This document shows, in pieces, positions 13,901-24,229 of a stretch of DNA of 64,000 nucleotides. The first letter of the stretch is position 1. Every line of letters starts with the position of its first letter. Made by a program: the position numbers and the translations under genes. The DNA comes from Caenorhabditis elegans (taxonomy: Eukaryota > Nematoda > Chromadorea > Rhabditida > Rhabditidae): NCBI RefSeq assembly GCF_000002985.6, contig NC_003279.8, positions 4,278,001 through 4,342,000 of the forward strand, read 5' to 3'. The notes under the pieces were generated by a model that was not told the DNA's origin, made no database searches, and worked only from the letters and a program-made list of their open reading frames with translations.

Positions 13901-16900
13901 AGGCAGTAATTCTCAAAATCTTCTGTTCTCTAAATATTGGGTGCTTTTCGATGCCCTATGTAGACAAATCAATGGGAAAATCATCAATTTCTGAAGGCAG
14001 TAATTCTCAAAATCTTCTGTTCTCTAAATATTGGGTGCTTTTCGATGCCCTATGTAGACAAATCAATGGGAAAATCATCAATTTCTGGAGGCAGTAATTC
14101 TCAAAATCTTCTGTTCTCTAAATATTGGGTGCTTTTCGATGCCCTATGTAGACAAATCAATGGGAAAATCATCAATTTCTGAAGGCAGTAATTTTCAAAA
14201 TCTTCTGTTCTCTAAATATTGGGTGCTTTTCGATGCCCTATGTAGACAAATCAATGGGAAAATCATCAATTTCTGAAGGCAGTAATTCTCAAAATCTTCT
14301 GTTCTCTAAATATTGGGTGCTTTTCGATGCCCTATGTAGACAAATCAATGGGAAAATCGTCAATTTCTGAAGGCAGTAATTCTCAAAATCTTCTGTTCTC
14401 TAAATATTGGGTGCTTTTCGATGCCCTATGTAGACAAATCAATGGGAAAATCATCAATTTCTGGAGGCAGTAATTCTCAAAATCTTCTGTTCTCTAAATA
14501 TTGGGTGCTTTTCGATGCCCTATGTAGACAAATCAATGGGAAAATCATCAATTTCTGAAGGCAGTAATTCTCAAAATCTTCTGTTCTCTAAATATTGGGT
14601 GCTTTTCGATGCCCTATGTAGACAAATCAATGGGAAAATCATCAATTTCTGGAGGCAGTAATTCTCAAAATCTTCTGTTCTCTAAATATTGGGTGCTTTT
14701 CGATGCCCTATGTAGACAAATCAATGGGAAAATCATCAATTTCTGAAGGCAGTAATTTTCAAAATCTTCTGTTCTCTAAATATTGGGTGCTTTTCGATGC
14801 CCTATGTAGACAAATCAATGGGAAAATCATCAATTTCTGGAGGCAGTAATTCTCAAAATCTTCTGTTCTCTAAATATTGGGTGCTTTTCGATGCCCTATG
14901 TAGACAAATCAATGGGAAAATCATCAATTTCTGAAGGCAGTAATTTTCAAAATCTTCTGTTCTCTAAATATTGGGTGCTTTTCGATGCCCTATGTAGACA
15001 AATCAATGGGAAAATCATCAATTTCTGGAGGCAGTAATTCTCAAAATCTTCTGTTCTCTAAATATTGGGTGCTTTTCGATGCCCTATGTAGACAAATCAA
15101 TGGGAAAATCATCAATTTCTGAAGGCAGTAATTTTCAAAATCTTCTGTTCTCTAAATATTGGGTGCTTTTCGATGCTCTTTGTAGACAAATCAATGGGAA
15201 AATTGTCAATTTCTGAAGGCAGTAATTCTCAAAATCTTCTGTTCTCTAAATATTGGGTGCTTTTCGATGCTCTTTGTAGACAAATCAATGGGAAAATTGT
15301 CAATTTCTGAAGGCAGTAATTCTCAAAATCTTCTGTTCTCTAAATATTGGGTGCTTTTCGATGCTCTTTGTAGACAAATCAATGGGAAAATCATCAATTT
15401 CTGGAGGCAGTAATTCTCAAAATCTTCGGTTTTCTAAATATTGGGTGCTTTCGATGCTCTTTGTAGACAAATCAATAGGAAAATCATCAATTTCTGAAGG
15501 CAGTAATTCTCAAAATCTTCTGTTCTCTAAATATTGGGTGCTTTTCGATGCTCTTTGTAGACAAATCAATGGGAAAATCATCAATTTCTGGAGGCAGTAA
15601 TTCTCAAAATCTTCTGTTCTCTAAATATTGGGTGCTTTCGATGCTCTTTGTAGACAAATCAATAGGAAAATCATCAATTTCTGAAGGCAGTAATTCTCAA
15701 AATCTTCTGTTCTCTAAATATTGGGTGCTTTTCGATGCTCTTTGTAGACAAATCAATGGGAAAATCATCAATTTCTGGAGGCAGTAATTCTCAAAATCTT
15801 CTGTTCTCTAAATATTGGGTGCTTTCGATGCTCTTTGTAGACAAATCAATGGGAAAATCATCAATTTCTGAAGGCAGTAATTCTCAAAATCTTCTGTTCT
15901 CTAAATATTGGGTGCTTTCGATGCTCTTTGTAGACAAATCAATGGGAAAATTGTCAATTTCTGAAGGCAGTAATTCTCAAAATCTTCTGTTCTCTAAATA
16001 TTGGGTGCTTTCGATGCTCTTTGTAGACAAATCAATGGGAAAATTGTCAATTTCTGAAGGCAGTAATTCTCAAAATCTTCTGTTCTCTAAATATTGGGTG
16101 CTTTCGATGCTCTTTGTAGACAAATCAATGGGAAAATTGTCAATTTCTGAAGGCAGTAATTCTCAAAATCTTCTGTTCTCTAAATATTGGGTGCTTTTCG
16201 ATGCCCTATGTAGACAAATCAATGGGAAAATCATCAATTTCTGAAGGCAGTAATTCTCAAAATCTTCTGTTCTCTAAATATTGGGTGCTTTTCGATGCTC
16301 TTTGTAGACAAATCAATGGGAAAATTGTCAATTTCTGGAGGGAGTAATTCTCAAAATCTTCTGTTCTCTAAATATTGGGTGCTTTTCGATGCCCTATGTA
16401 GACAAATCAATGGGAAAATCATCAATTTCTGAAGGCAGTAATTCTCAAAATCTTCTGTTCTCTAAATATTGGGTGCTTTTCGATGCTCTTTGTAGACAAA
16501 TCAATGGGAAAATTGTCAATTTCTGGAGGGAGTAATTCTCAAAATCTTCTGTTCTCTAAATATTGGGTGCTTTTCGATGCCCTATGTAGACAAATCAATG
16601 GGATTTTTTTTCCTTTTTTTTGGGATGAAAAAATCGCAAAAAATTTTCCCGTGGTGGAGAGTTGAACTCAAACTGGCCAAAAAATATTAACCATTTTGAA
16701 CACTTTTTGTGACCTTTTTTTGTCAATATTTGGGTTAGGATTAGCTTAGAATTTCGGCGGGAATTCAAATTTTCTTGGCCTGTTTTATGAAAAAAAACAA
16801 TTTCCTATAAAAAACATAATTATTAAATCGAGCCCCCTCAAGATCATGCTTTCAATTTTTTTAGTTTGTGTTTGAATTTTGTAATTCGGCAATTGCCGAA

Positions 16901-18645
16901 CTATCGCAAAAATTTCCGATTCTCGGAATGGCAGATTGCTGAGAATTCTGACTGCTGAAAATTTGCGATTGCTGCCCACACCTTATAAATTGTATGTATT
17001 TCAGGCTGTCGCTCTCCATTCGACTCCGCCTCCACCAGTCCGGAGAACACGTACCGCGTCGGCCCCGGTTCAGGCTCTTGTTCGTCCAAAACGAAATGCG
17101 TCATCTACGACACCAGTTGCAACGGTAAGTAGATTGGATACTTGAGAAGTATACCTGTTTATGGGACCTTTTTTGTCATTTTTTGTCTCCTCGAGAGCGT
17201 AAAATAAATTATTCAGCTTACTATTAGGATAAGTTGTTTCTAAGCTGAAAAATAAAATTATTATTTAAATATATTTTAAAAAATAATAAAAATTACTATT
17301 TGGAATCTTAAAAAACAAAAAAAATTAGTTTTTGGAAAAACCGAACAAAGTTTCCGAAAACACTCCAAAATCGATAAAACGCAAAAACCGAAAAACTGGA
17401 ACATGAATATACGCAGAAAATTCAAAAATTGAAATTTCTCGTGTTCTCGATTATTTGCAAAGAAAATAATAATGTAGGATTTTTTTTAATTCAGAAAAAA
17501 AAATCCCGCGCAAATTATTTCCCTGATTTTAACATTTTCGCGTTTTCCGGTTAAACTGATTGGTGTTTTCTTGATTCTATCTATACTATCTTAATCTGCA
17601 AAAAAAATATATTACGTTTAAATTGCCGATTTTTAAGCTAAATTTTACTATTCACCAAGCAAATTTCTTCAATTTTTGAAACATTAAAAAAATCTTTAAA
17701 AATTTAAGAAAATTCTATAATTTTTATAACATTTATATGCTGTCATCACAGCCCATTTTTTGTAATTTGAAGCAAATTCCCCAATGTTTATAAAATCGAG
17801 TGTAATTTTAGGAAAAAAAAAGTGAATCGCTCACTTTTTTCTCAAAAAAAAAACATTTGTTCGCGAGAAATTTTTAATAAAATGTATTAATAAATCATTT
17901 TCAGTCATCGGCTGGAATTTCGCAAGGAGGCCTGAGTTCCCCAACTGCTCCAATGATGAATGTCCCTGCAAGCAGCGCAATGACATCTTCATCGAATTGC
18001 TCGACCGTTGTTCCGCTCTCTTCTGCCAGTACGATTTTTTCAAAATTGCCATAAGAATATTCTAAATTCAAAAAAAAATTAAATTTCGGAAGTGAAGAAA
18101 TCTAAAAAATGGGAATAAATCTGAAATCTCTACGTATAGTAGATCTACTAAACTTTTAAATATTTTAAAACTAATCTGAGAAAAAGTGAAATATACTTTT
18201 AAAAATTCCTAAAGTGAAAAAAAAACTTTTCAAACATTTTTCACTTTAGGAATTTTCTTTGAAAAATAAATTTTTTTTTTGAAATAATTTTTAATCAGAA
18301 AAAAGTTTGAAACCGAAAAAAATTTTTTCAACAAAAAAACATTTAAAAAAATTATTTCGAAATTTCAGTTGAAAAGTTCAAAAAAAATCCAAGAACAAAT
18401 TAAATTTTTTTCGAAAGTTTAATTTAAAAGTCGTGTGAAAATTATTTTAAAAAAGGTACTTACAAAATTACAAAATTTCGAAATTTTGTTCAATTTTTCA
18501 AAATATCCATTTTCCAGGTTCTAACTCTTCTACGTCTGGTCATCGTGCCCACGATTGCGTGCCACGCGCAGTTTTCGATGCTCTTCTCGCGGAAAACGCA
18601 GGCTTGAAATCGCAACTTCTGGAAATCAAGAAGATTCTCAACTAA
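1957..18645 (+). CDS. Small proline-rich / short coiled-coil protein with a 15-kb first intron
   Basis: Four exons join in frame: 1957-2046, 17005-17124, 17905-18028 and 18518-18645 (stop TAA 18643-18645), giving 153 residues. The N-terminus is MEAGV followed by a proline run (PPPSPPPPP) and IVREYLRHKKLYNIP, loosely reminiscent of a LisH helix. Exon 2 has a second proline/arginine motif (STPPPPVRRTRTASAP), an SH3- or EVH1-ligand-like stretch. Exon 3 is Ser/Thr-rich. The C-terminus is a short amphipathic helix (FDALLAENAGLKSQLLEIKK) able to form a coiled coil. Splice sites are standard: the GTAGGT donor at 2047 and TTTCAG before 17005 keep phase 0. Intron 1 contains the 226-bp repeats and the 13-kb minisatellite. 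I do not recognise the family. Extra alternative exons inside the repeat-laden intron cannot be excluded, and exon 1 could belong to another isoform. The three downstream exons are the better supported part. Confidence 0.62.
2037..3280 (+). repeat. 226-bp tandem repeat, about 5.5 copies
   Basis: The landmark GTAGGTACAAGAAGC recurs at 2047, 2273, 2499, 2725, 2951 and 3177, exactly 226 bp apart. Copies fall into two types. Copies 1, 3 and 4 carry ACTTATAGGCAAAATAGAGG. Copies 2 and 5 carry ATTTATAGGCAAAAAT with a GATGGATTTTCC-like continuation. The sixth copy is cut off at about 3280. The repeat begins right at the exon 1 donor of the small gene, so the splice-donor context has been multiplied. 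Confidence 0.95.
3281..3430. repeat. AT-rich simple repeat (TTTATTTATTTAATTAATA type)
   Basis: A 150-bp low-complexity block of TTATTT and TTAATTAA words in short tandem order, lying exactly between the 226-bp array and the 94-bp array. Confidence 0.95.
3431..16603 (+). repeat. 13.2-kb minisatellite, 94-bp unit, about 140 copies
   Basis: The unit starts CGATGCTCTTTGTAGACAAA and ends TATTGGGTGCTTTT. Starts at 3431, 3525 and 3619 define the 94-bp period, kept with few indels to 16603, where the last unit breaks off into a T-rich tract. Recurrent variants mark subfamilies: CTCTTTG or CCCTATG near the start; AATCATC, AATTGTC or AATCATA in the middle; GAAGGC, GAAGGA or GGAGGC; AATTCTC or AATTTTC. 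Some units lack one T (GCTTTCGATG instead of GCTTTTCGATG) and are 93 bp. No transposase or other gene is inside. The array lies in intron 1 of the small plus-strand gene. The true copy number may differ, since such arrays assemble poorly. Confidence 0.97.
16604..17004. other. Unique end of intron 1 after the minisatellite
   Basis: T-rich transition out of the array, then A/T-rich intron. From about 16884 to 16975 there is a degenerate dispersed element of the TTCGGCAATTGCCGAA type, directly before the exon at 17005. No coding potential is seen. Confidence 0.6.
18202..18256. repeat. Short perfect hairpin in intron 3 of the small gene
   Basis: AAAATTCCTAAAGTGAAAAA at 18202-18221 is mirrored by its reverse complement at 18237-18256, with a 15-base loop. 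It is probably a remnant of a small foldback repeat. Confidence 0.75.
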
Positions 18646-19631
18646 TTCATTAGATTATCGTATGTACCCTTTCTATAAAGTCAATAGAGAGAGTATTGAA
18701 AATGTCCTGTCATCTTTTTTTCAAATGAATTCTCATCCATCTACACCCCGATTTGTGTTTATTCATTTACTTACAGTTAGATTCAACTATTTTCCTTTTT
18801 TTGCGATTTTTTAACTCCAAAAATACAGTAACCCCCGGTCTTGATGCGACTAATATAACTGTTAAAAATCGAATTTTTCTAGATTAAAAAAAAATGTTTC
18901 CAAATGGCAATTCAGAAAAGTGTCTACATTTTTCTAAATTTATCTTGTCATTCGCGGAAACGAATATATTCGCCGAAAAATAAATAAAAATTTTGAGCGG
19001 CTATGCTCTATCAGCCCCAAAAGTTTCTATCTGAACTTGTTTCAGTGTATTTTTCATAACTTTAGAGGAGAGTTTTCGAAAAATTTTGATTTTTATTGGA
19101 AAAAAAATCTAAAATTATCTTCACTCCACTCGGTCCAAAAATTTTTAGATTTTTTTCAAAAAAAAAAAGAGATCAATTCGGTGCCGATGATAGTTCTGAT
19201 ATCATGACGATTTTGGTTCTGCATTGAAACGAACTGCTGTCAAACGGAAAATGTGATTTTTTTTGGCATGATTTTAGTGAAAAATGTAAAAATTTAATTC
19301 CTAGGAAAAAATACGAAATTTTGAACACTTCAAGCAGGAGAATAGATGTATATTAATAAAAACTCTAAATCAGTGCTGCACCCCATTGATCTACTTAAAT
19401 TCTCGGTTTATTTTGTGGATGCTAATGAACAATTTACTTCAAAAAAAACTATAGAAAAATAATTGAGCATGGTTTCTTAAGTTGGCAATTTTTTCATTAA
19501 AAGCCGAGATACGAACAGGAAAATTTAAAAAATGCTATGCATTATTAATAGAGTTAAAATCAAACGTTTTATCGAAACTCCTATTCAAAAATAAAATCAA
19601 TTTCTCCTCGGGGAGTACACAAGGTGCTTAA
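18646..19631. other. 3' flank of the small gene and non-coding spacer
   Basis: A/T-rich sequence with no credible exon. A single arm of the palindromic repeat family is seen near 18827 (ACAGTAACCCCCGGTCTTGA). AATAAA-like words occur (for example near 18979), but no poly(A) site can be assigned with confidence. Confidence 0.4.
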
Positions 19632-19880
19632 ATCGACACACGCCCATGAAGATATGATTGAGGATTTTTAAATTGAAATTTCAGGCACCACTTGGTGTCA
19701 GGCTGTCAAATTACGGTATGATCTACAAAAAATTCAGGAATTTTTTTCAAAAAAAAATTGGCGTCAGCATGTTCTTAACTATGCAAAATCAATTGAGAAG
19801 TCTGCGTCTAAATTCCCGCGCAATTATTGTAGATCTACGTAGATCAAACCGACATGGGACACTCTGACACTACGTGAGAC
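19632..19880. repeat. Dispersed palindromic element (GATCTACGTAGATC family)
   Basis: Left arm features (GGTGTCAGGCTGTCAAATTA, then TATGATCTACAAAAAA) reappear in inverted form on the right (TTGTAGATCTACGTAGATCA, then ACATGGGACACTCTGACAC). I recognise this composition as a common worm interspersed repeat. The short ORF across it is not a gene. Confidence 0.7.
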
Positions 19881-20477
19881 ACTAACCTAATAGTAAGTTC
19901 CTTCTGCGTCTCTACCTCTATTTATTTTTACTTTTCCCACCCTTTTATTGCTGCAAAGTCGTGTATGTATAGATTGCATTTCCCTTATTTTCGTTGTTGC
20001 TTCACTCAACGGGCACCGGGGCGGGTGGGCGACAATCGGGAGACGGAGAGAAGTGACATGGGAGAGGATGGAGGAGAGAAAATGTTGGCGGCGTGCCAAC
20101 AGCAAACACACCAACATATACATCGAAAAGAGAGTAGGAAGAGAGAGAGGAGGAAGGCGGTCAACTATCGATCACACCTCTCTCCGTCTATCTCTCACTT
20201 TCTCCCTCTCTCGTACTCTCTGTTCGACTCCTCCTTCATATACCCACGACCCTTTTCCATTGCTGCCATCACTTGTCCCTTCGTCTTCTACTTCTGCAGC
20301 AACAACATAGCAAAAGAAAGAAAGAGAGAGAAAAGTCTTTTGGGGAGCTCACTCACTCTCTTCTCTCATTTTCCTTCCTCTTCTTCTTCTTCTCCTCTCC
20401 ACCCTTTTCCTCTTCCTTTCATTCCTATTCGCCCTCCCTGTGAGCGTGTTGCTGAACACACTGCGTCGCCGTTCCAG
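19881..20477 (+). promoter_or_regulatory. Pyrimidine-rich promoter / 5' region of the CTDSPL2-type gene
   Basis: CT-rich and GA-rich runs (dense from 20130 to 20440) typical of worm promoters precede a splice acceptor CCGTTCCAG ending at 20477. Reading frames across this region are low-complexity Ser/Leu/Pro strings without ATG-led continuity into the gene. I treat the region as regulatory or 5' untranslated. Confidence 0.5.
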
Positions 20478-23400
20478 GAAGCTTAAGGATCAGAAGACGA
20501 AGAGGGTGACATCTTCGTCTTCTGCTGCAACACGGATCAGGCAGAAGGGCCTACCCAAGACTGTAAATAGGTGTACCGTATCAGCTCCGATCGTAGCTCA
20601 GCCTAAACCACGGCGACCTCTAGACATGAGCAATGTCACTCCGAAATTGGTATGGCCGGAGGATGATTATGTCGATGAGTCATTGCTCGAAGATCATCAA
20701 GGACCAGCTAGGCTGGAATATGATGCGTAAGTATTTGGCTTTTATTTTAAATTTAAATTAAAAATTAAGTTGAAGAAGACTTGAAAATTATCGTAATTTC
20801 GCAATATTCTGACTATTTTTTTTAAATTAAAACTTCCAGTTTTCAATTTGAAAATTACGTACAAAAAACTATTTTTATTATTGATTTTATTAATGTTTCC
20901 AGTACTAGTATTTAAATTGTTACTTTAATTGTAAAATTAAAGAAAAATTAATCGACGAAAAATTGCTACCATAAGTTTTTGAATAATGTTTCAGAATATT
21001 ACAAAATTAAAACATTTCTAAATGAAGAACATTTCATTTTCAAAAGGTTTTTAGAATGTTAAAACCAAATTGAAAAAAAAAGAATTATAGACATTTAAAA
21101 ATAAATCATTACCACCAACTCCCAAATTCAATAGAACGGGTTTTAAAAGTTATTCGGCGAGAGTGGTCATCCACCGCCACCATCACTGTTAAAAATGTTA
21201 CATTTCTCGATAAGAAAAAGAAAATTGATATTCTCCTATCTCTCTTTTTTCTCAAAAAAATCGGAACACAATAGCTCTTGGCGAATCACGTGATACGGGG
21301 AGAACTCTATTTACCAGTATATCTTTGAAAATCTGAAACCAACTGTAGAGTATGAAAATCAAATGGCAAAGCTTGTATTTTTCAACAGCAAAAATCACAG
21401 TAAATTTAATATGGTCATAGAAAACAAAAAAAACTTATTTATCTTTTATTTGCTCATGAAATGTATACGATCCCGAAAATGGGCCACCCTCGATGCACCA
21501 TGTTTTACAAGCTCCTTCTTTCAATTTAAAAAACATACCGAAAAATTTCAATGCTTCTATTCCTTAATAAGTGGTCCCTCACATAGAACACCTGTCAGAT
21601 ACCGCAACAAAAGTGACGTCACCTATCGGTAGGCATCGATTCGGTTTTCCCTTCAATGACCTTGCCAACGGTATTATTATTAAAAGAGACGCAGACAGTA
21701 GGTTGCGCAATAGACCTTGGAAGCTTGCCAAATGGTATTTGGAACTGCATCGGCGGAGGGAAAAGCATAGAACAGCAGGGAAATTTAATGAAATTTCAAT
21801 GATTATAGGCCAAATTAAAAACTGATAAGAGCTTTTTTCTGCAAATGTGTCTCAAAAACAATATTTCCTTGGCACAGTGCCAATTATGATATTTTACAGA
21901 TTGGTAATGCTTGCGAATCTGCCTCCACTTACCGAAGAAATTATGAGCCGATGTCCAGCACTTCCAGTCAAAACAAGATCAACTCCGGAGTACACATTGG
22001 TGTTGGATTTGGTAAGAATATTTGTTTTGAAATTTTTGAACGAGGGTTTACCAAAAATGATCAAATTTTGACATTTGGAATTTGGTGTTTGTCTCAATAA
22101 AATTAAGATGTTTAAAGTACTCTGAATTATCCATTTTCTGAAACTTTTTGACAAAAAAAACTTCCATCACCTTAACCAAAACGGCTAGATTTTTAAAAAC
22201 TTTGTGCACAAATTTTCGAAATTTTTGAGAAATTTAAAGCAAAGTTGCATGCTTGAACCCCTGAAATGTTAAAAAAAAATTGATGAAAAAAATTGAAAGA
22301 TCAAATTCTTAGAAAAAAAAATTATTATTTGGTCGACTTCCAAAATGGCATTTTTTGCCCGTAAATCAAATCAAAAAATGTTCAAAAATTTCAATTACAA
22401 GGTTTTTGACATACTTTAATATAGTTATAATATTGATACTAAATTTATTTGTTGAGCTATGTAAAACACTTTTTATCTTAAAAAAGTAAAGTCTGAACCA
22501 ATAAAAATTGCCAACTGACAAAAAAAGTGCAAAATACTTTATTATATTTTGCAAGTCCGATAGGAAAAAAAATGGAAAATATAAAAAAAAAGGTTAACCG
22601 GTTTCATTTTCAATAAAAAATAATTTCAGGACGAAACTCTTGTGCACTGCAGTCTGACACCACTTGACAACGCCACAATGGTATTTCCAGTCGTATTCCA
22701 AAATATCACATATCAAGTCTACGTTCGTCTCCGACCACACCTTCGCACATTCTTGAGTCGAATGGCGAAAACGTTTGAAATAATCATATTCACTGCCAGC
22801 AAGAAGGTTTATGCGAACAAACTGTGTGATATCCTTGATCCACGGAAGAATCATATCAGGCATCGATTGTTCCGAGAGCATTGTGTTTGTGTATTTGGGA
22901 ATTATGTAAAAGATTTAACGATTCTTGGAAGAGATCCATCAAAGACAATGATTCTTGATAATGCTGTTCAATCATTTGCTTATCAATTGGATAATGGAAT
23001 TCCTATCGAAAGTTGGTTTCACGATCGAAATGATACCGAATTGCTCAAGTTGTGCTCTTTTTTGGAAGCTATTCCGACTTTGGTGAGTTTTTTTGGAATT
23101 ATATTTGAATTTTCAAAAAATACAAAAAATTATGTAAAAGTAAAAATGAATTTAAACAATTAGTGCTGGTCTTTCCTGAAAATCTCAACTGTGTCCGAGA
23201 TAATCGATGAAATCCCTAACAAAGTATAATTTCTACCATAAACTTTTTTATCGCGGCGAGACCCATTCGAATAAATTTTGGTGCCTTTAAAGGCGATGAG
23301 GAACTTAGTAAATGTTTCCTGAAATAACCAAATATTTCAGTAAAACGTTTCAAAAAATTCTGAAATTTTCATATACAGTCGAAAAGTGGCTGTTAGCAAT

Positions 23401-23781
23401 TTGGCAAAACTTTGACTGAAATTTTTTGGAAAATAAATATTTTTGAGTTTTATTTTGATACATAACATTTTTGGCTTGCAAAGCTACGACACAGGATTAA
23501 AAATTATACCAGATTTTCATTTTGAAATAAAAGTTAAAACTAATTCCATTTGTTTAGCAATCCTCTCATCAAATAATTTCCAGGGTCGTGATGTCCGTGA
23601 GATTCTTCGTCACAAGTACCGTCTCCGTGACCATATCCCATTCTACAGCATCATTCACCAACAAGAGGGACCCGGTCGCTTGCCCCTTCTAGAAGTTGCA
23701 CCACCACCAGTTACAGAGCCGAATGACGAACAATTGATCACTCAAGTTGTTCAGAAGCATCCTCAATTGGTTCAAGGATGA
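20478..23781 (+). CDS. scpl-3: CTD small-phosphatase-like protein, CTDSPL2/SCP4 type
   Basis: HAD-superfamily Ser/Thr phosphatase of the FCP/SCP class, expected to dephosphorylate phosphoproteins such as RNA polymerase II tails or SMAD-like targets. Exons are 20478-20726, 21900-22011, 22630-23082 and 23584-23781 (stop TGA). The catalytic motif DLDET is split by the intron at 22012. Further family marks are [46 protein letters not shown], the lysine and aspartate of [12 protein letters not shown], and [15 protein letters not shown]. These match vertebrate CTDSPL2 better than the shorter SCP1-3. The preceding motif NLPPLTEE with [13 protein letters not shown] is also CTDSPL2-like. The first in-frame ATG is at 20626 (287 residues), but basic coding-like sequence continues back to the acceptor at 20477, so an upstream exon probably exists that I could not place. 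The symbol scpl-3 is from memory. Confidence 0.88.
20727..21899. other. Large intron of the phosphatase gene
   Basis: The 1.17-kb intron is A/T-rich to about 21110. A less A/T-rich stretch at about 21570-21760 has short open frames. No exon is needed, because the flanking exons join in frame at a point conserved with CTDSPL2. Confidence 0.5.
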
Positions 23782-24223
23782 TTTTCAGTTTCTTGTTGCT
23801 CCTGTTTGTACATATTGTAGTCCTCATTCCAGAAAACAAGATTGTTGTGTTTTTATTCATTCTTTCCAAGAAAATACCTCAAAACCTACCCCTTCCACTT
23901 ATTACCTTCATTGTTTGTTTCAATTTTTTCTTTTTCCTTCACAGCCGTCTAAACCCCCATACATTTAAATGATCTGCATACATTTTCCCCCAAAAAACCG
24001 TCTCAGATACTCTCTCCCCAATAACTACTCGTTTTTTAATGCACAATGTGCCATTTATATATCACTCATATTCCCTCTAATTTTCGGTGTCAAAGTCTCC
24101 ATTTTAATGCAACCCCAGTGACGAGAACGAATCGCATAGTTGTTTTCATTTTGTAATTATAACTACTGTAGTAATATGATTAGTTTGATTTTTTTGAAAA
24201 TTCAATTGCAACGATTGCCAAAT

Positions 24224-24229
24224 AATAAA
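24224..24229 (+). terminator. Candidate poly(A) signal AATAAA
   Basis: A canonical hexamer 443 bases after the phosphatase stop, following a pyrimidine-rich 3' flank. It is the only perfect match I noticed before the next spacer. This is a weak assignment. Confidence 0.35.

Noticed and set aside
3431..16603. Possible CRISPR array
   Set aside because: Units are contiguous with no unique spacers, and the DNA is eukaryotic; this is a minisatellite.
7851..16665. Many overlapping ORFs of 60-169 codons with peptide MLFVDKSMGKSSISEGSNSQ and its frame variants
   Set aside because: They are readings of the 94/93-bp minisatellite; starts and ends repeat with the unit, and there are no splice or start signals.
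19658..19867. 69-codon ORF
   Set aside because: It lies within the dispersed palindromic repeat with GATCTACGTAGATC.
19948..20486. Overlapping ORFs of 120 and 173 codons before the phosphatase gene
   Set aside because: They are Ser/Leu/Pro low complexity from a CT-rich promoter, do not share frame with the downstream exon, and resemble no protein.
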